A DNA stretch of 64,000 nucleotides. It comes from VAZQ01 sp036557665. Lineage in GTDB: Bacteria > Pseudomonadota > Alphaproteobacteria > Rhizobiales > Xanthobacteraceae. The notes below the pieces were generated by a model that was given only the letters and a program-made list of their open reading frames with translations, was not told the origin of the DNA and did not search any database. Numbering within the stretch: the first letter of the stretch is position 1; each line of letters opens with the position of its first letter. The stretch covers positions 62,001 through 126,000 of the forward strand of contig DATBHG010000106.1 of the NCBI GenBank assembly GCA_036557665.1, in the 5' to 3' direction. Below are positions 14,731-23,994 of the stretch, in pieces. Position numbers and translations under genes: made by a program.

Positions 14731-17700
14731 TCACGTCTTCTTTGCCGGGCGCCGTCGCAGGCGTTCCGCGGTGATGTAGAGCAGCGGAATGACGAAGATG
14801 CCGAGCACGGAGGCAGCGATCATGCCGCCGAATACCGGTGTCCCCACGGCGTGGCGGGTGATGGCCCCTGCCCCCGTGGCGACGACCAACGGGAACAGCC
14901 CGAAAATGAAAGCGAAGCTCGTCATCATGACCGGGCGGAACCTCAGTCCCGCACCTTCCATCGCTGCGGTATTGACGTCCTTGCCGAGCTCACGCTGCTC
15001 GACGGCAAACGCAACGATCAGAATGCCGTTCTTCGCCGCAAGCGCAATCAGCACCACGAGCCCGATCTGCGCATACACGTCGAAGCTCAGCCGGGCCAGC
15101 ATGATCGCGACGATCGCGCCGAGAATTGCCACGCTTACCGACAAGAGGACGGGGACCGGGATATTCCAGCTTTCATAGAGCGCAACAAGGAAGAGATAGG
15201 CGAACAGAACGGCCACTCCGAGTACGATCCCGGTGCGTCCACTCGCCGCCTTTTCCTGCAGCGCCGTCGCGGTCCATTCGAAGCTGTAGCCCGGCGGCAG
15301 GGTGGCAGCTGAAGTCCGCTCCATCGCGGCGAGCGCCTGGCCTGAGCTGTAGCCGGGCTTGGCCGCGCCATTCACGATGGCCCCGCGGAATCCATTGTAG
15401 CGCACGATGGTCTGCGGCCCTTGCACCAGCTTCGCCTCGGCCAGTGCGCGGATGGGGACCATGCCGCCATGCGCATTGCGCACATAGATCTGATAAATGT
15501 CGTCGAGGTTGTCGCGAAACTGCGTTTCGGCCTGTATGTTCACCTGCCAGGTGCGACCAAACACGTTGAAGTCGTTGACATAGTAGCTTCCCAGCGTCGA
15601 CTGCAGAGCGTTGAAGATGTCGGTGATCTTCACGCCGAGCACCTGCGCCTTGTCGCGATCGATATCCAGATAGATCTGCGGTGTATCGGCGGCGTATGTG
15701 CTGTAAACGCCCGCGAGCTCGGGCTCTCCATTGGCTGCGACCAGAAGGCCGCGCAACGCCGCGGCGATATCCGTAGGGGATTGGCCCTGCAGCGCCTCGA
15801 GCGCGTATTGGAAGCCGCCGGTGCTTCCGAGCCCTAGAATCGGCGGCAGGTTGAACGGGAATGCGATTGCGCCCGGGATCGCGGCCATCGCCGGCCGCAG
15901 CCGCGCAATGATCGCGTTTACGCTCTGCGCCGGATCGGTGCGGGTCTCGTACGGCCTGAGCCGGATCACGAAGAAGGCCTGGTTGGCCGATGCCACGGAG
16001 TCGATGAAATTGAATCCCACCACGGAGAGGATGCCCTCGACCCCCGCGACCGGGCGCACGATGTCCTCGACCTGCTTGACCACTGCTTCGGTGCGGTTGA
16101 GCGAAACCCCTTCGGGAAGCCGCAGGGTGGCGAAGATCGCGCCCTGGTCCTCGTCCGGCAGGAAGCTCTGCGGGGTTTTCCCAAATAGCCACCACGCGCC
16201 GGCCAGGCTCCCGGCCACGACCACGACACCGACGATGGCGATGCGTGCCAGCCGGCGCACCACCGCGACGTAGCCGTCGCGCGCGCGGTCGATCGCGCCG
16301 AGCACATAGCGCATCGGCCCTCCGCTCGTTTGCCCATGCTTGAGCAGCACGGCGCAGAGCGCCGGGCTCAACGTCAGAGCGTTGAGCGCCGAGATCAGCA
16401 TGGATACCGAGACGGCAACCGCGAATTGGCGGAACAGCTGTCCGCTGATCCCGGGAATGAAGGCCACCGGCACGAACACGGAGAGCAGGACGAAGGTAAT
16501 GGCGAGGATCGGCCCGGTGATTTCCGTCATCGCCTTCTTGCAGGCCTCGGGCACCGGCAGCTCGGGATGCTCCTCCATCACGCGCTCGACATTCTCGACG
16601 ACCACGATGGCATCATCGACCACGATGCCGATGGCGAGCACGAGCGCCAGCAGGGAAACCGTGTTTGCCGAATAGCCGATGAGCAGCAGGATGGCGAAGG
16701 TGCCGACAATGGATACCGGCACGGCAACGAGAGGAATCAAGGTCGTTCGCCAGCTGCCGAGGAACAGGAACACCACTACGGCCACCAGGATGACAGCCAC
16801 GACAAGGGTGCGAATCACCTCGTTGATCGTCGCCGTGACGAAGACGGTGGCGTCCCAGAAGACGGTGAAAGCGAGATCAGCTGGAAAGCGCGTCGCGAGG
16901 CCGTTGAGGGTTTCGCGAACCTGGCGCGCCACCTCGACCGCATTGGACCCCGGTGTCTGATATATCCCGATCGCCGCTGCCGGCGCTCCGTTGAACCGGC
17001 TGTAGCGGTCCTGCGATTTGGCGCTCATCTCCACGCGCGCGACATCCTTGATCCGGATCACCGAGCCATCCGGATTGGCGCGCAAGACGATGGCTGCGAA
17101 CTCCTCCGGCCGGGTCAGTCGGCCGGTCGTCTTGATGTTGATTTGGACCTGCTGCTCGGGGGTGATCGGCGCCGCCCCGACCCGGCCCAAGGCCGCCTGC
17201 ACGTTCTGGCTTTGCACCGCGGCGATCACATCGTTCGGCGTCAGGTTGAGCTCGGTCAACCGGTCGGGGTCGAGCCAGATGCGCAGCGAATAATCGAGCG
17301 GTCCGAACAGCGTTACCTGGCCGACCCCTCTGATCCGCGCCAGCGGGTCGATCAGGTTTATGGTCGCATAGTTGCTCAGATACAGCTGGTCGAAGGTGTT
17401 GTTGGGCGAATAGACATTGATCACCTGCAGCAGGGCGGCGGATTTCTTGCGGATGGTCAGCCCGGAGCGGGACACCTCGACAGGCAGCTGCGGGACCGCG
17501 AGGCTCGCGCGGTTCTGTACGTTGACGGTGTTGATGTCGGGATCCGTGCCCAGTGCAAAGGTCACAGTGAGGATGTAGCTGCCGTCCGCCCCGCTGGCGG
17601 ACTGGTAGTAGAGCGCATTGTCAATGCCGTTGACCTGCTGCTCGATCGGCTGCGCCACGGTGGTTTCGACCACTTCGGCGTCGGCACCGGGATAGGTGGC

Positions 17701-17841
17701 GTTGAGCGTCACCTGCGGCGGCACGATGTCCGGAAATTGCGCGATCGGGATCGCGGTGATGGCGATCGTTCCGGCAAGGGCGATGACGATGGCGACGACG
17801 AAGGCAAGCCGCGGCCGGTCGATGAAGATGCCGGAGAACAT
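14731..17841 (-). CDS. RND efflux pump permease, HAE1/AcrB type, 1036 aa
   Basis: Inner-membrane proton-driven drug exporter. Length, twelve-helix plan and motifs fit AcrB/MexB: N-terminal FIDRPRLAFVVAIVIALAGTIAI, QVTLNATYPGADAEVVETTV, the helix-4 aspartate pair in GIVVDDAIVVVENVERVM, and the helix-10 lysine in AAKNGILIVAFAVEQ. Large periplasmic loops follow helices 1 and 7. It is immediately downstream (6 bp) of its membrane-fusion partner. No outer-membrane factor gene is in the operon, so a TolC-like channel elsewhere must be used. Substrates unknown. Confidence 0.95.
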   Translation of the reverse strand: MFSGIFIDRPRLAFVVAIVIALAGTIAITAIPIAQFPDIVPPQVTLNATYPGADAEVVETTVAQPIEQQVNGIDNALYYQSASGADGSYILTVTFALGTDPDINTVNVQNRASLAVPQLPVEVSRSGLTIRKKSAALLQVINVYSPNNTFDQLYLSNYATINLIDPLARIRGVGQVTLFGPLDYSLRIWLDPDRLTELNLTPNDVIAAVQSQNVQAALGRVGAAPITPEQQVQINIKTTGRLTRPEEFAAIVLRANPDGSVIRIKDVARVEMSAKSQDRYSRFNGAPAAAIGIYQTPGSNAVEVARQVRETLNGLATRFPADLAFTVFWDATVFVTATINEVIRTLVVAVILVAVVVFLFLGSWRTTLIPLVAVPVSIVGTFAILLLIGYSANTVSLLALVLAIGIVVDDAIVVVENVERVMEEHPELPVPEACKKAMTEITGPILAITFVLLSVFVPVAFIPGISGQLFRQFAVAVSVSMLISALNALTLSPALCAVLLKHGQTSGGPMRYVLGAIDRARDGYVAVVRRLARIAIVGVVVVAGSLAGAWWLFGKTPQSFLPDEDQGAIFATLRLPEGVSLNRTEAVVKQVEDIVRPVAGVEGILSVVGFNFIDSVASANQAFFVIRLRPYETRTDPAQSVNAIIARLRPAMAAIPGAIAFPFNLPPILGLGSTGGFQYALEALQGQSPTDIAAALRGLLVAANGEPELAGVYSTYAADTPQIYLDIDRDKAQVLGVKITDIFNALQSTLGSYYVNDFNVFGRTWQVNIQAETQFRDNLDDIYQIYVRNAHGGMVPIRALAEAKLVQGPQTIVRYNGFRGAIVNGAAKPGYSSGQALAAMERTSAATLPPGYSFEWTATALQEKAASGRTGIVLGVAVLFAYLFLVALYESWNIPVPVLLSVSVAILGAIVAIMLARLSFDVYAQIGLVVLIALAAKNGILIVAFAVEQRELGKDVNTAAMEGAGLRFRPVMMTSFAFIFGLFPLVVATGAGAITRHAVGTPVFGGMIAASVLGIFVIPLLYITAERLRRRPAKKT

Positions 17842-17847
17842 CTGTTT

Positions 17848-18972
17848 TCAGTTTTGCGCGATGAGGTTCGTCGACACCAGCTGACCGGGACGCACCTTCT
17901 GCACGCCCTCGACAATGACCAGCTCGCCCTCCTTGAGGCCCTCGGTTACGACCACATTCCGGCCCTGCTCGGCACCTGTCGCGATCCGGCGCTGCTCCAC
18001 CTTCTTGTCGGTGCCCACCACCAGGACGTAGCGGCCGGCCTGATCCAGCAGCACGGCCGCCTGCGGGACGGTCAGCGCCAATCGCGGCGCGCCTCGCTCC
18101 ACCGTTACGCCGACCACCCCGCCGGCAATCAGCAGGCCATCGGGGTTCGAGAGCTGCGCGCGCGCCGCAACCGTATCGGTGTTGGGGTCGGTCTGGACGT
18201 CGAGAAAGTTGGTCACCCCGGGATTCGGATAGATGCTGCCGTTCGGCAGCTTGACATGAATGGTCACGTGCGGGTTCTTGTCGCGTGATTGCGCCACCCT
18301 CTCCCTGTAGGCGATGACGTTGCGCTCGCTGACCTGGAAGATGACGTAGATCGGGTCCTGGCTCACGATGGTGGCGAGCTTCCCGGACGACGGCTGCACC
18401 AGATTGCCGACCGTGAAGGTGGCAAGCCCGATTCGCCCGTCGATGGGCGAGCGGATCTCGGTGTAGCCGAGGTTGATCTCCGCCTGATCGAGCAGCGCCT
18501 GTGCCTCCAGCACGCCCGCCTCCGCGGCGGCGGCGTCCGCCGCACGCTGATCCAGCGTGGACTGCGGGATATTCTGATTGCGGACGAGCTCCTTGCCGCG
18601 CTCGAGCTGAAGCTTTGCATTGACCTCCGTCGCCTTCGCCTTGGCGAGGTTCGCGCGCTGCTGATCGACCGCGGCCTTGTAGGTTGCCTGCTCAAGGCGA
18701 AAGAGCAGGTCGCCTTTCTTCACGTTCTGGCCTTCCACGAAATTGCGTTCCTCGATGAAGCCCGCGACGCGCGCGACCACGTCCACCTTGTCGATTGCCG
18801 TGACCCGGCCGATGTAGTCGCCGGTTTCCGTGATCTGACGGCTAGCCACCGGGGTGACCGATACGGCCGGCGGCGGAGACGCATTTTGGCCCAGGGCAAT
18901 GGCAGGAACAGCGGCCGACAGCAGAGCGGCAAGGCGAAGGCACTTGCCGGGCAAGGCTGCGCGCTCAAGCAT
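17848..18972 (-). CDS. RND efflux periplasmic adaptor (membrane fusion) protein, 374 aa
   Basis: Links the permease to an outer-membrane channel. From Met at 18972 the protein has an export signal (about 1-28, ending AIALGQN), the lipoyl/barrel-sandwich halves VAGFIEERNFVEGQNVKKGDLLFRL and YTEIRSPIDGRIG, an alpha-hairpin between them (about residues 90-150), a beta-barrel and a C-terminal membrane-proximal domain ending VEGVQKVRPGQLVS. There is no lipobox cysteine, so it is probably anchored by its N-terminus or soluble. Start chosen for GGGAGCG upstream; an in-frame ATG exists 51 nt earlier. First gene of a two-gene operon. Confidence 0.93.
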   Translation of the reverse strand: MLERAALPGKCLRLAALLSAAVPAIALGQNASPPPAVSVTPVASRQITETGDYIGRVTAIDKVDVVARVAGFIEERNFVEGQNVKKGDLLFRLEQATYKAAVDQQRANLAKAKATEVNAKLQLERGKELVRNQNIPQSTLDQRAADAAAAEAGVLEAQALLDQAEINLGYTEIRSPIDGRIGLATFTVGNLVQPSSGKLATIVSQDPIYVIFQVSERNVIAYRERVAQSRDKNPHVTIHVKLPNGSIYPNPGVTNFLDVQTDPNTDTVAARAQLSNPDGLLIAGGVVGVTVERGAPRLALTVPQAAVLLDQAGRYVLVVGTDKKVEQRRIATGAEQGRNVVVTEGLKEGELVIVEGVQKVRPGQLVSTNLIAQN

Positions 18973-19310
18973 CAGGGTCGCTCCCGAGTGCGGTTGCATC
19001 GGATCATGATGCGGTGCGTTCACATAGGGGGACGACTATCATCCTGCAAGTTGCGCCGCGGAGTGCCGGCTCCGCGTCCGGCACAGTGCGGGGATCACGA
19101 TGAAGTCAGGTCCAAACTGAGAATCGATCTCCCTCGAGGACGCTGGTCTGTCCATGACGCGGCAAGCCAGATAGCGTGCCTTTTGCCGAGGCCGGATTTG
19201 AAGCCGGCCATTGGACAAGCGATCCGGCCTCAGGGAACTAAAGCATCTGCTGAATGTTGAACGTCGCGACCGACTATGGGCGCGCTTATTGACCAGAACA
19301 CAGGTGAAGC

Positions 19311-19838
19311 ATGACTACGACCGAAGCGAAGACGCGGCGAAAGGCGGCCCTCGACACCCCGACAGACCTCGCGCCCAATGCCGTCCGGGACATTTCCGGC
19401 GAGCTCAATATGCTGCTTGCGGACATGTTCGCGCTGTATCTCAAGACAAAGAATTTTCACTGGCACGTCTCCGGACCGCACTTCCGCGACTACCATCTGC
19501 TCCTCGACGAGCAGGGTGCTCAGATCTTCGCCACCACCGACGACATTGCCGAGCGCGTGCGCAAGATCGGCGGCACGACATTGCGGTCGATCGGCCATGT
19601 CGGACGCTTGCAGCGCGTTCTCGACAATGACGCCGACTTCGTTACGCCGTTGGACATGCTTGCCGAGCTGCGAGAGGACAACAAGCAGCTCGTGGCGAAC
19701 ATGCGTGAGACCCATGACCTCTGCAGCGAGCAGAACGACGTGGCGACCACCAGCCTGATTGAGACCTGGATCGATGAGGCCGAGCGGCGCACCTGGTTCC
19801 TGTTCGAAGCCAGCCGGCGCAGCGAGCGCGGCGCCTGA
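19311..19838 (+). CDS. dps: Dps-family DNA-protection/ferritin-like protein, 175 aa
   Basis: Four-helix miniferritin that oxidises and stores iron with peroxide and may bind DNA. Diagnostic sequence: LNMLLADMFALYLKTKNFHWHVSGPHF (ferroxidase His), then LLLDEQ with the acidic ligands, near residues 31-67. Length is normal, with a 25-residue basic N-terminal tail (TTTEAKTRRKAA) that could contact DNA as in E. coli Dps. Monocistronic, converging on the adenine deaminase gene. No OxyR or Fur-type box was identified with confidence in the 340-bp upstream gap. Confidence 0.93.
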   Translation: MTTTEAKTRRKAALDTPTDLAPNAVRDISGELNMLLADMFALYLKTKNFHWHVSGPHFRDYHLLLDEQGAQIFATTDDIAERVRKIGGTTLRSIGHVGRLQRVLDNDADFVTPLDMLAELREDNKQLVANMRETHDLCSEQNDVATTSLIETWIDEAERRTWFLFEASRRSERGA

Positions 19839-19895
19839 GCGCACACGTACGGCGGCAGCCAGTCGCCGGCTTCGGGCGCACGGTCGCGCGCATCG

Positions 19896-20912
19896 TCAAT
19901 GCGCGGCGGAGTACGCGTGGACCTTGTCGATCATCGCAGCCTTTTGCTCCGGCTGCAAAAAGCTGGCCTCGAACGAATTAGCGGCGAGCGTGACCGCCTC
20001 ATCCCGGGTAAGCCCAATGGCATCCCGGAGAGCGAGATAGTTCGCGTTCAGGTATCCGCCGAAATAAGCCGGGTCGTCCGAGTTGATCGTGGCGAGCAGC
20101 CCTTTCTGCAGCATTCGGCGGATGGGATAATCGACAAGATCATCGATGACGCACAGCCGGAGATTGGAAAGAGGGCACAGGGTCAACGGGATCCTTGTCT
20201 CGGCGAGGCGCGCGACAAGCGCCGCGTCGTCGAGGCAGCGATTGCCGTGATCGATACGCGAGACGTGAAGCGCCTCGATGGCCTCACGGACATACGCGGC
20301 GGGGCCCTCCTCACCCGCGTGCGCAACGGCCAGAAAACCCTCGTTTCGCGCTCGGGCAAACGGCTCTGTGAATTTTGACGGCGGATTGCCGATTTCGGTG
20401 GAATCGAGCCCGATAGCAACAATACGCTCCTTGTACGCAAGAGCGGCATCAAGGGTCGCCATGGCATCCGCGGCGGTTAGATCGCGCAGGAAGCACATGA
20501 TAAGCTTCGAGCTGATGCCCAATCGACGCCGCGCATCTCGCAGCGCTTCGTCGATTCCGTCAAGGACATCAGCAAACCGCACACCTCTGCGGGTATGCGC
20601 CTGCGGATCGAAAAATACCTCGGCATGCAGGACATTCTGCTGTCTGGCCTTCGCCATGTAGGCCCAGGTCAGCTCGTAGAAGTCGCGCCGCTCCCGCAGG
20701 ACATTGGTTCCCCGATAATAAAGGTCCAAGAAGTCCTGGAGGTTGCGGAATTTGTATGCTGCGCGCACTGCCTCCACAGAAGGGTACGGGAGGGTAACGC
20801 CGTTTCGCCGGGCAAGCGCGAGCATCATCTCGGGCTCGAGCGTGCCTTCGAGGTGCACATGCAGCTCCGCCTTCGGCAGCCCTTGGATGAATGGCACGAT
20901 GGCGCTCACCAT
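19896..20912 (-). CDS. Adenine deaminase, adenosine-deaminase-like type, 338 aa
   Basis: Zinc amidohydrolase. Ligands His18 and His20 lie in AELHVHLEG; further motifs are HAGEEG (catalytic Glu), the DHGNRCL histidine and TINSDDPAYFGGYLN (metal Asp pair). The NSDDPAYFGGY variant, rather than TDDP, is characteristic of adenine aminohydrolases of this superfamily, so adenine to hypoxanthine plus ammonia is the likely reaction; adenosine cannot be excluded. It is divergent from a hypoxanthine-type phosphoribosyltransferase gene 96 bp away, which would convert the product to IMP. Confidence 0.85.
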   Translation of the reverse strand: MVSAIVPFIQGLPKAELHVHLEGTLEPEMMLALARRNGVTLPYPSVEAVRAAYKFRNLQDFLDLYYRGTNVLRERRDFYELTWAYMAKARQQNVLHAEVFFDPQAHTRRGVRFADVLDGIDEALRDARRRLGISSKLIMCFLRDLTAADAMATLDAALAYKERIVAIGLDSTEIGNPPSKFTEPFARARNEGFLAVAHAGEEGPAAYVREAIEALHVSRIDHGNRCLDDAALVARLAETRIPLTLCPLSNLRLCVIDDLVDYPIRRMLQKGLLATINSDDPAYFGGYLNANYLALRDAIGLTRDEAVTLAANSFEASFLQPEQKAAMIDKVHAYSAAH

Positions 20913-21008
20913 GCTTGTTCCTCGAACGCAGACACCGAGCAGGGATGTTTACCGGCTCGCAAGGCCTGACAAGGCAAGAATTGCGTTTTATCAAATGTAT
21001 CCGGCTCG

Positions 21009-21611
21009 GTGCCATGCTATGTTGGCAGGGTAAAACCCGGTCACATCATTTTGACAGACACCCTGAGCAAGCCGAAGCGCAGCACGTCGGCGACCAAGCT
21101 GACCACCCTGTTTGACGAGGGCGAAATTACCGCGCGGGTCGAGGAGCTCGCGCGTAAGGCGGCGTCTCGACTCCCGGACAACTTCGTAGCGGTCGGGTTG
21201 CTGGTTGGCAGTTTCGTGTTCATCGCCGACCTGGTACGCGCGCTTTACCGCCTCGGCTGCAGTCCGGCGGTCGAGTTCATGCGGCTGAGCAGCTACGGCA
21301 CGGGACGCGAGAGCTCGGGCAAGGTGCGGCTGGTTGGCGAGCCCGAGCTCGATCTGTCCGGCCGGGCCGTACTGCTGATCGACGATATCGTCGATACCGG
21401 ACGGAGCCTCGCTTACGCGCGCGACCTCCTCCGAGGCAAGCAGGCCTCGAGCGTCCTCACCTGCGCGCTGCTGGACAAGCCGAGCCGCCGGGAAGTGCCG
21501 ATTGAGGTCGATTTTGTCGGTTTCACCATACCCGACGTCTTCGTCGTCGGTTACGGCATCGACTATGCACATGGCTACCGCCATCTGCCCTTCATCGCGA
21601 AGATCGATTGA
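21009..21611 (+). CDS. Hypoxanthine-type phosphoribosyltransferase
   Basis: Type I PRTase that would make IMP/GMP from hypoxanthine/guanine and PRPP. The PRPP loop is AVLLIDDIVDTGRSL (about residues 116-130 from GTG 21009), preceded by a hood region LLVGSFVFIADLVRAL and the flexible loop with SSYGTGRESSGKV. The C-terminal YGIDYAHGYRHLPFIAKI is the family purine-binding and closing segment. The start is uncertain: GTG 21009 gives 200 aa, TTG 21051 gives 186. Divergent from the adenine deaminase gene, suggesting a shared purine-salvage control region. Confidence 0.88.
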   Translation: MPCYVGRVKPGHIILTDTLSKPKRSTSATKLTTLFDEGEITARVEELARKAASRLPDNFVAVGLLVGSFVFIADLVRALYRLGCSPAVEFMRLSSYGTGRESSGKVRLVGEPELDLSGRAVLLIDDIVDTGRSLAYARDLLRGKQASSVLTCALLDKPSRREVPIEVDFVGFTIPDVFVVGYGIDYAHGYRHLPFIAKID

Positions 21612-21656
21612 ATCACCATCTGGGTGGGAAGTCGCTTCAGGCGATCCTTCCTCCGG

Positions 21657-22358
21657 CTACTCGATCACCATACCGGAGGTCGGCTCGACCCAGACCAGCT
21701 GATCGCGCACGGCTTTCACACCTGGGATATTCTCGGTCGCGACCCTGATCGCCTGACGTTCCCGCTCGTCCGTAATCGTCCCCCATAGCTCGACGACCCC
21801 GTCCTTCACGATAGGGTTGATAAAGGCAGCGGGCGCCCAGGCCTGCTTCTCCAGCTCCGCCAGGAGCCGGACGCGGATCGCCGCATCGTCGGTCGAGGCT
21901 CCCGTTCGCGGCTCGGGAACGGCGCTGGCAATGGCCTGAATCAGGTTGGCACGCGTGATGATGCCGACGACCTGCTTTCGCCGCACGACAGGGATGCGCT
22001 TGATCCGCCGCTTCTCCATCAGCTTCACGATATCGTCCAGCGGCGCATCCTCGGCAACCGTGATCGGATCGGATGTCATCACCTCGCTCACCCTGCGGCT
22101 ATGCGAGCGCGTGTATTCGTCCGCGAGCCGGCCGGGTCCGATGACGAATTCAAGCCACCGGGGCCGCTGACGCTGGGTTCCGGTTTCGACGCGGCGAAGG
22201 AAATCGCCTTCGGTAACCATTCCGACCAGATGACCGTCCTTGTCGATGACCGGCAAGCCGCTGATCCGCCTTTGCAGCATGGTCCGAATGGCCTGCAGTA
22301 TCGTGGCGTTCGGCTCAACCGAAAGGACAGGAGTGGTCATGACGTCTTTGGCCTGCAT
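21657..22358 (-). CDS. CBS-pair plus BON domain protein, 233 aa
   Basis: Two CBS motifs form one Bateman module (MQAKDVMTTPVLSVEPNATILQAIRTM..., about 1-60; VSEVMTSDPITVAEDAPLDDIVKLMEKRRIKRIPVV, about 90-145), which binds adenosyl nucleotides. A C-terminal BON domain (about 160-228; GVVELWGTITDERERQAIRVATENIPGVKAV) is a small alpha/beta fold that binds phospholipid or protein. No signal peptide is visible, so it is probably cytoplasmic. GAGAGGAG precedes the ATG. The combination is common in Rhizobiales; no specific function is established. Confidence 0.9.
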   Translation of the reverse strand: MQAKDVMTTPVLSVEPNATILQAIRTMLQRRISGLPVIDKDGHLVGMVTEGDFLRRVETGTQRQRPRWLEFVIGPGRLADEYTRSHSRRVSEVMTSDPITVAEDAPLDDIVKLMEKRRIKRIPVVRRKQVVGIITRANLIQAIASAVPEPRTGASTDDAAIRVRLLAELEKQAWAPAAFINPIVKDGVVELWGTITDERERQAIRVATENIPGVKAVRDQLVWVEPTSGMVIE

Positions 22359-22585
22359 GATGTTTGCTCCTCTCGCGCACGAAGCTCGGCCCGGCGTGGC
22401 GACGTGAGTGTAGGGCCAACTTGCAGGCCGCCGCTACAGCCGCTCGCGCTAACCTGACGCCACGATCCATGCCGGCATCGCACCACACGCGATCTCCCCA
22501 CATCCGGCACGAGCGCGCGCAACTCTGTGCGTCGATTACCGCTGACGGGCGCGGTCCTGGCATGATAGGAGCTTCGGGACGCACA

Positions 22586-22617
22586 ATCTGAACCGGCCAA
22601 GATCTGAACCGGCCAAG
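22586..22617. repeat. 16-bp perfect tandem duplication
   Basis: ATCTGAACCGGCCAAG is present twice in direct tandem (22586-22601 and 22602-22617), ending 17 bp before the patatin-like gene. It lies in the 5' leader and each copy contains CCGG with partial dyad symmetry. It may be simple slippage or a regulatory duplication. Confidence 0.6.
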
Positions 22618-22634
22618 AGTCGGCCCCCGGCCCC

Positions 22635-23651
22635 ATGCCCGAACAGAAGGTCGCAAATCTTGCGCTGCAGGGTGGCGGCACGCACGGCGCCTTCACCTGG
22701 GGGGTTCTCCAGCGTCTCCTCGAGGAGTCCCGGTTCGAGATAGAAGGGGTGAGCGCGACCAGCGCCGGCGCAGTGAATGCCGTCGTTCTCGCGCACGGTC
22801 TCACCCTCGGCGGCCGCGAGAGCGCCATGGCCGTGCTCGCGAGCTTCTGGGAGCGCGTGGCGCGCCTTGCCAAGAACAGCTTTCTGCAACCCTCCTGGTA
22901 CGACCGGATGACGGGTCGCGACGGGCTCGAGAGCTCGCCGAGCTACGTCCTGTTCGACATGCTCTCACGCGTGTTTTCGCCCTATCAGCTCAATCCGCTC
23001 AACTACAATCCGCTGCGCTCGCTGCTCGAGGAGATGGTCGATTTCGAGCGTCTTCGCCGCGACTGCGCTATCAAATTGTTTCTCTGCGCCACCAATGTGC
23101 GCACCGGCAAGGTGCGGGTGTTCGGCAACGAGGAAATCGGCGCCACGCACGTGCTCGCCTCGGCTTGCCTGCCGTTCCTCTCCCAGGCGGTCGAGATCGG
23201 CGGAGAGTATTTCTGGGACGGCGGCTATATGGGCAATCCTGCGCTCTTCCCGCTGATCTATGATTGTCGCTCCCCGGACATCGTCGTCGTTCATGTCAAC
23301 CCGACGGAGCGGCCCGAGATCCCCATGACTGCGCAGGACATCATAAATCGTGTGAATGAGATCAGCTTCAATTCGTCTCTTTTTCGCGAGATGCGGGCGA
23401 TCGCATTCGTCACCAGGCTCATCGACGAAGGCAAGATCAACGACGGAAGCCTCCGGCGCATGCTGATTCATGCGATCGACGCGGATGAGGTGATGCAGAA
23501 GCTCGGGGCAACCAGCAAGCTCAATGCCGACCGGAACTTTCTGCTCCGCCTGCGCGATGTCGGATACGGCCGTGCCGATCAGTGGCTGCGATCGCATCTC
23601 GAGATGGTCGGCATCAAATCGACAATCGACATTCGGACCAAATATTTGTGA
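22635..23651 (+). CDS. Patatin-like phospholipase, 338 aa
   Basis: Predicted lipid acyl hydrolase with a Ser-Asp dyad. The oxyanion loop is LQGGGTHGAFTWGVL (about 13-27), the nucleophile elbow is SATSAGAVNAVV (Ser near 48), and the Asp motif is FWDGGYMGNPA (near 198). All three patatin elements are present in order. No signal peptide. Related proteins in alphaproteobacteria are poorly characterised; phospholipase A activity is inferred from the fold. No clear Shine-Dalgarno was seen before ATG 22635; the start is taken from the conserved N-terminus. Confidence 0.9.
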   Translation: MPEQKVANLALQGGGTHGAFTWGVLQRLLEESRFEIEGVSATSAGAVNAVVLAHGLTLGGRESAMAVLASFWERVARLAKNSFLQPSWYDRMTGRDGLESSPSYVLFDMLSRVFSPYQLNPLNYNPLRSLLEEMVDFERLRRDCAIKLFLCATNVRTGKVRVFGNEEIGATHVLASACLPFLSQAVEIGGEYFWDGGYMGNPALFPLIYDCRSPDIVVVHVNPTERPEIPMTAQDIINRVNEISFNSSLFREMRAIAFVTRLIDEGKINDGSLRRMLIHAIDADEVMQKLGATSKLNADRNFLLRLRDVGYGRADQWLRSHLEMVGIKSTIDIRTKYL

Positions 23652-23730
23652 GCGTAGGGTTCACGGGCTCGAGACCTCTGCAGTGGAGCAGCCGAGGGCT
23701 GCCACTCGACAAAACCCGGCGCGCGGCGAT

Positions 23731-23988
23731 ATGTCAATCCGCAGAGACTTCAACCGGGCTCGAACGGCAATGCGTGCACTCGCAGCTGGACTGGTCGGCG
23801 TGCTGATCGCGAGCACGGTCACTGCGGCTTCTGCAGGACCGAATTACCTGGTTTGGAGCATTGCGCATGAGCGAATGGTGATGGGCTGGCGATGCGCGGA
23901 GCCGCGATGCGGCTGGACCGTGGCCGGTTATACCTGCTCGCCGCGCATGGCGATGCGAAGCTCGCATCATTACAGATCGAAGAACTGA
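23731..23988 (+). CDS. Small exported protein, 85 aa
   Basis: A basic N-terminus and hydrophobic segment (about residues 14-34, ending TAASAG) form a probable Sec signal peptide; Met at 23770 is an alternative start that would give a more usual signal length. The mature part of about 50 residues has four Cys and several Trp (CAEPRCGW, YTCS), and is basic at the end. In size and composition it recalls the secreted peptide at 146-340, but they do not align well. It is 6 bp upstream of the phosphoesterase gene. No recognised family. Confidence 0.5.
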   Translation: MSIRRDFNRARTAMRALAAGLVGVLIASTVTAASAGPNYLVWSIAHERMVMGWRCAEPRCGWTVAGYTCSPRMAMRSSHHYRSKN

Positions 23989-23994
23989 AGCGTC

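Noticed and set aside
16330..18288. 652-codon open frame on the plus strand opposite the RND pump genes
   Set aside because: Antisense shadow of two clear RND genes; its product is His/Asp/Arg low-complexity sequence with no domain, as expected in high-G+C DNA.
14690..19125. 12-bp inverted match (GATTCTCAGTTT at 14690 and AAACTGAGAATC at 19114) flanking the RND operon, suggestive of a mobile unit
   Set aside because: Many 12-bp matches are expected by chance in 64 kb; there is no transposase, target duplication or composition shift.
22364..22591. 75-codon plus-strand frame between the CBS-BON and patatin genes
   Set aside because: No ribosome binding site, Arg/Ala-rich random composition, and it covers the probable promoters of both genes.
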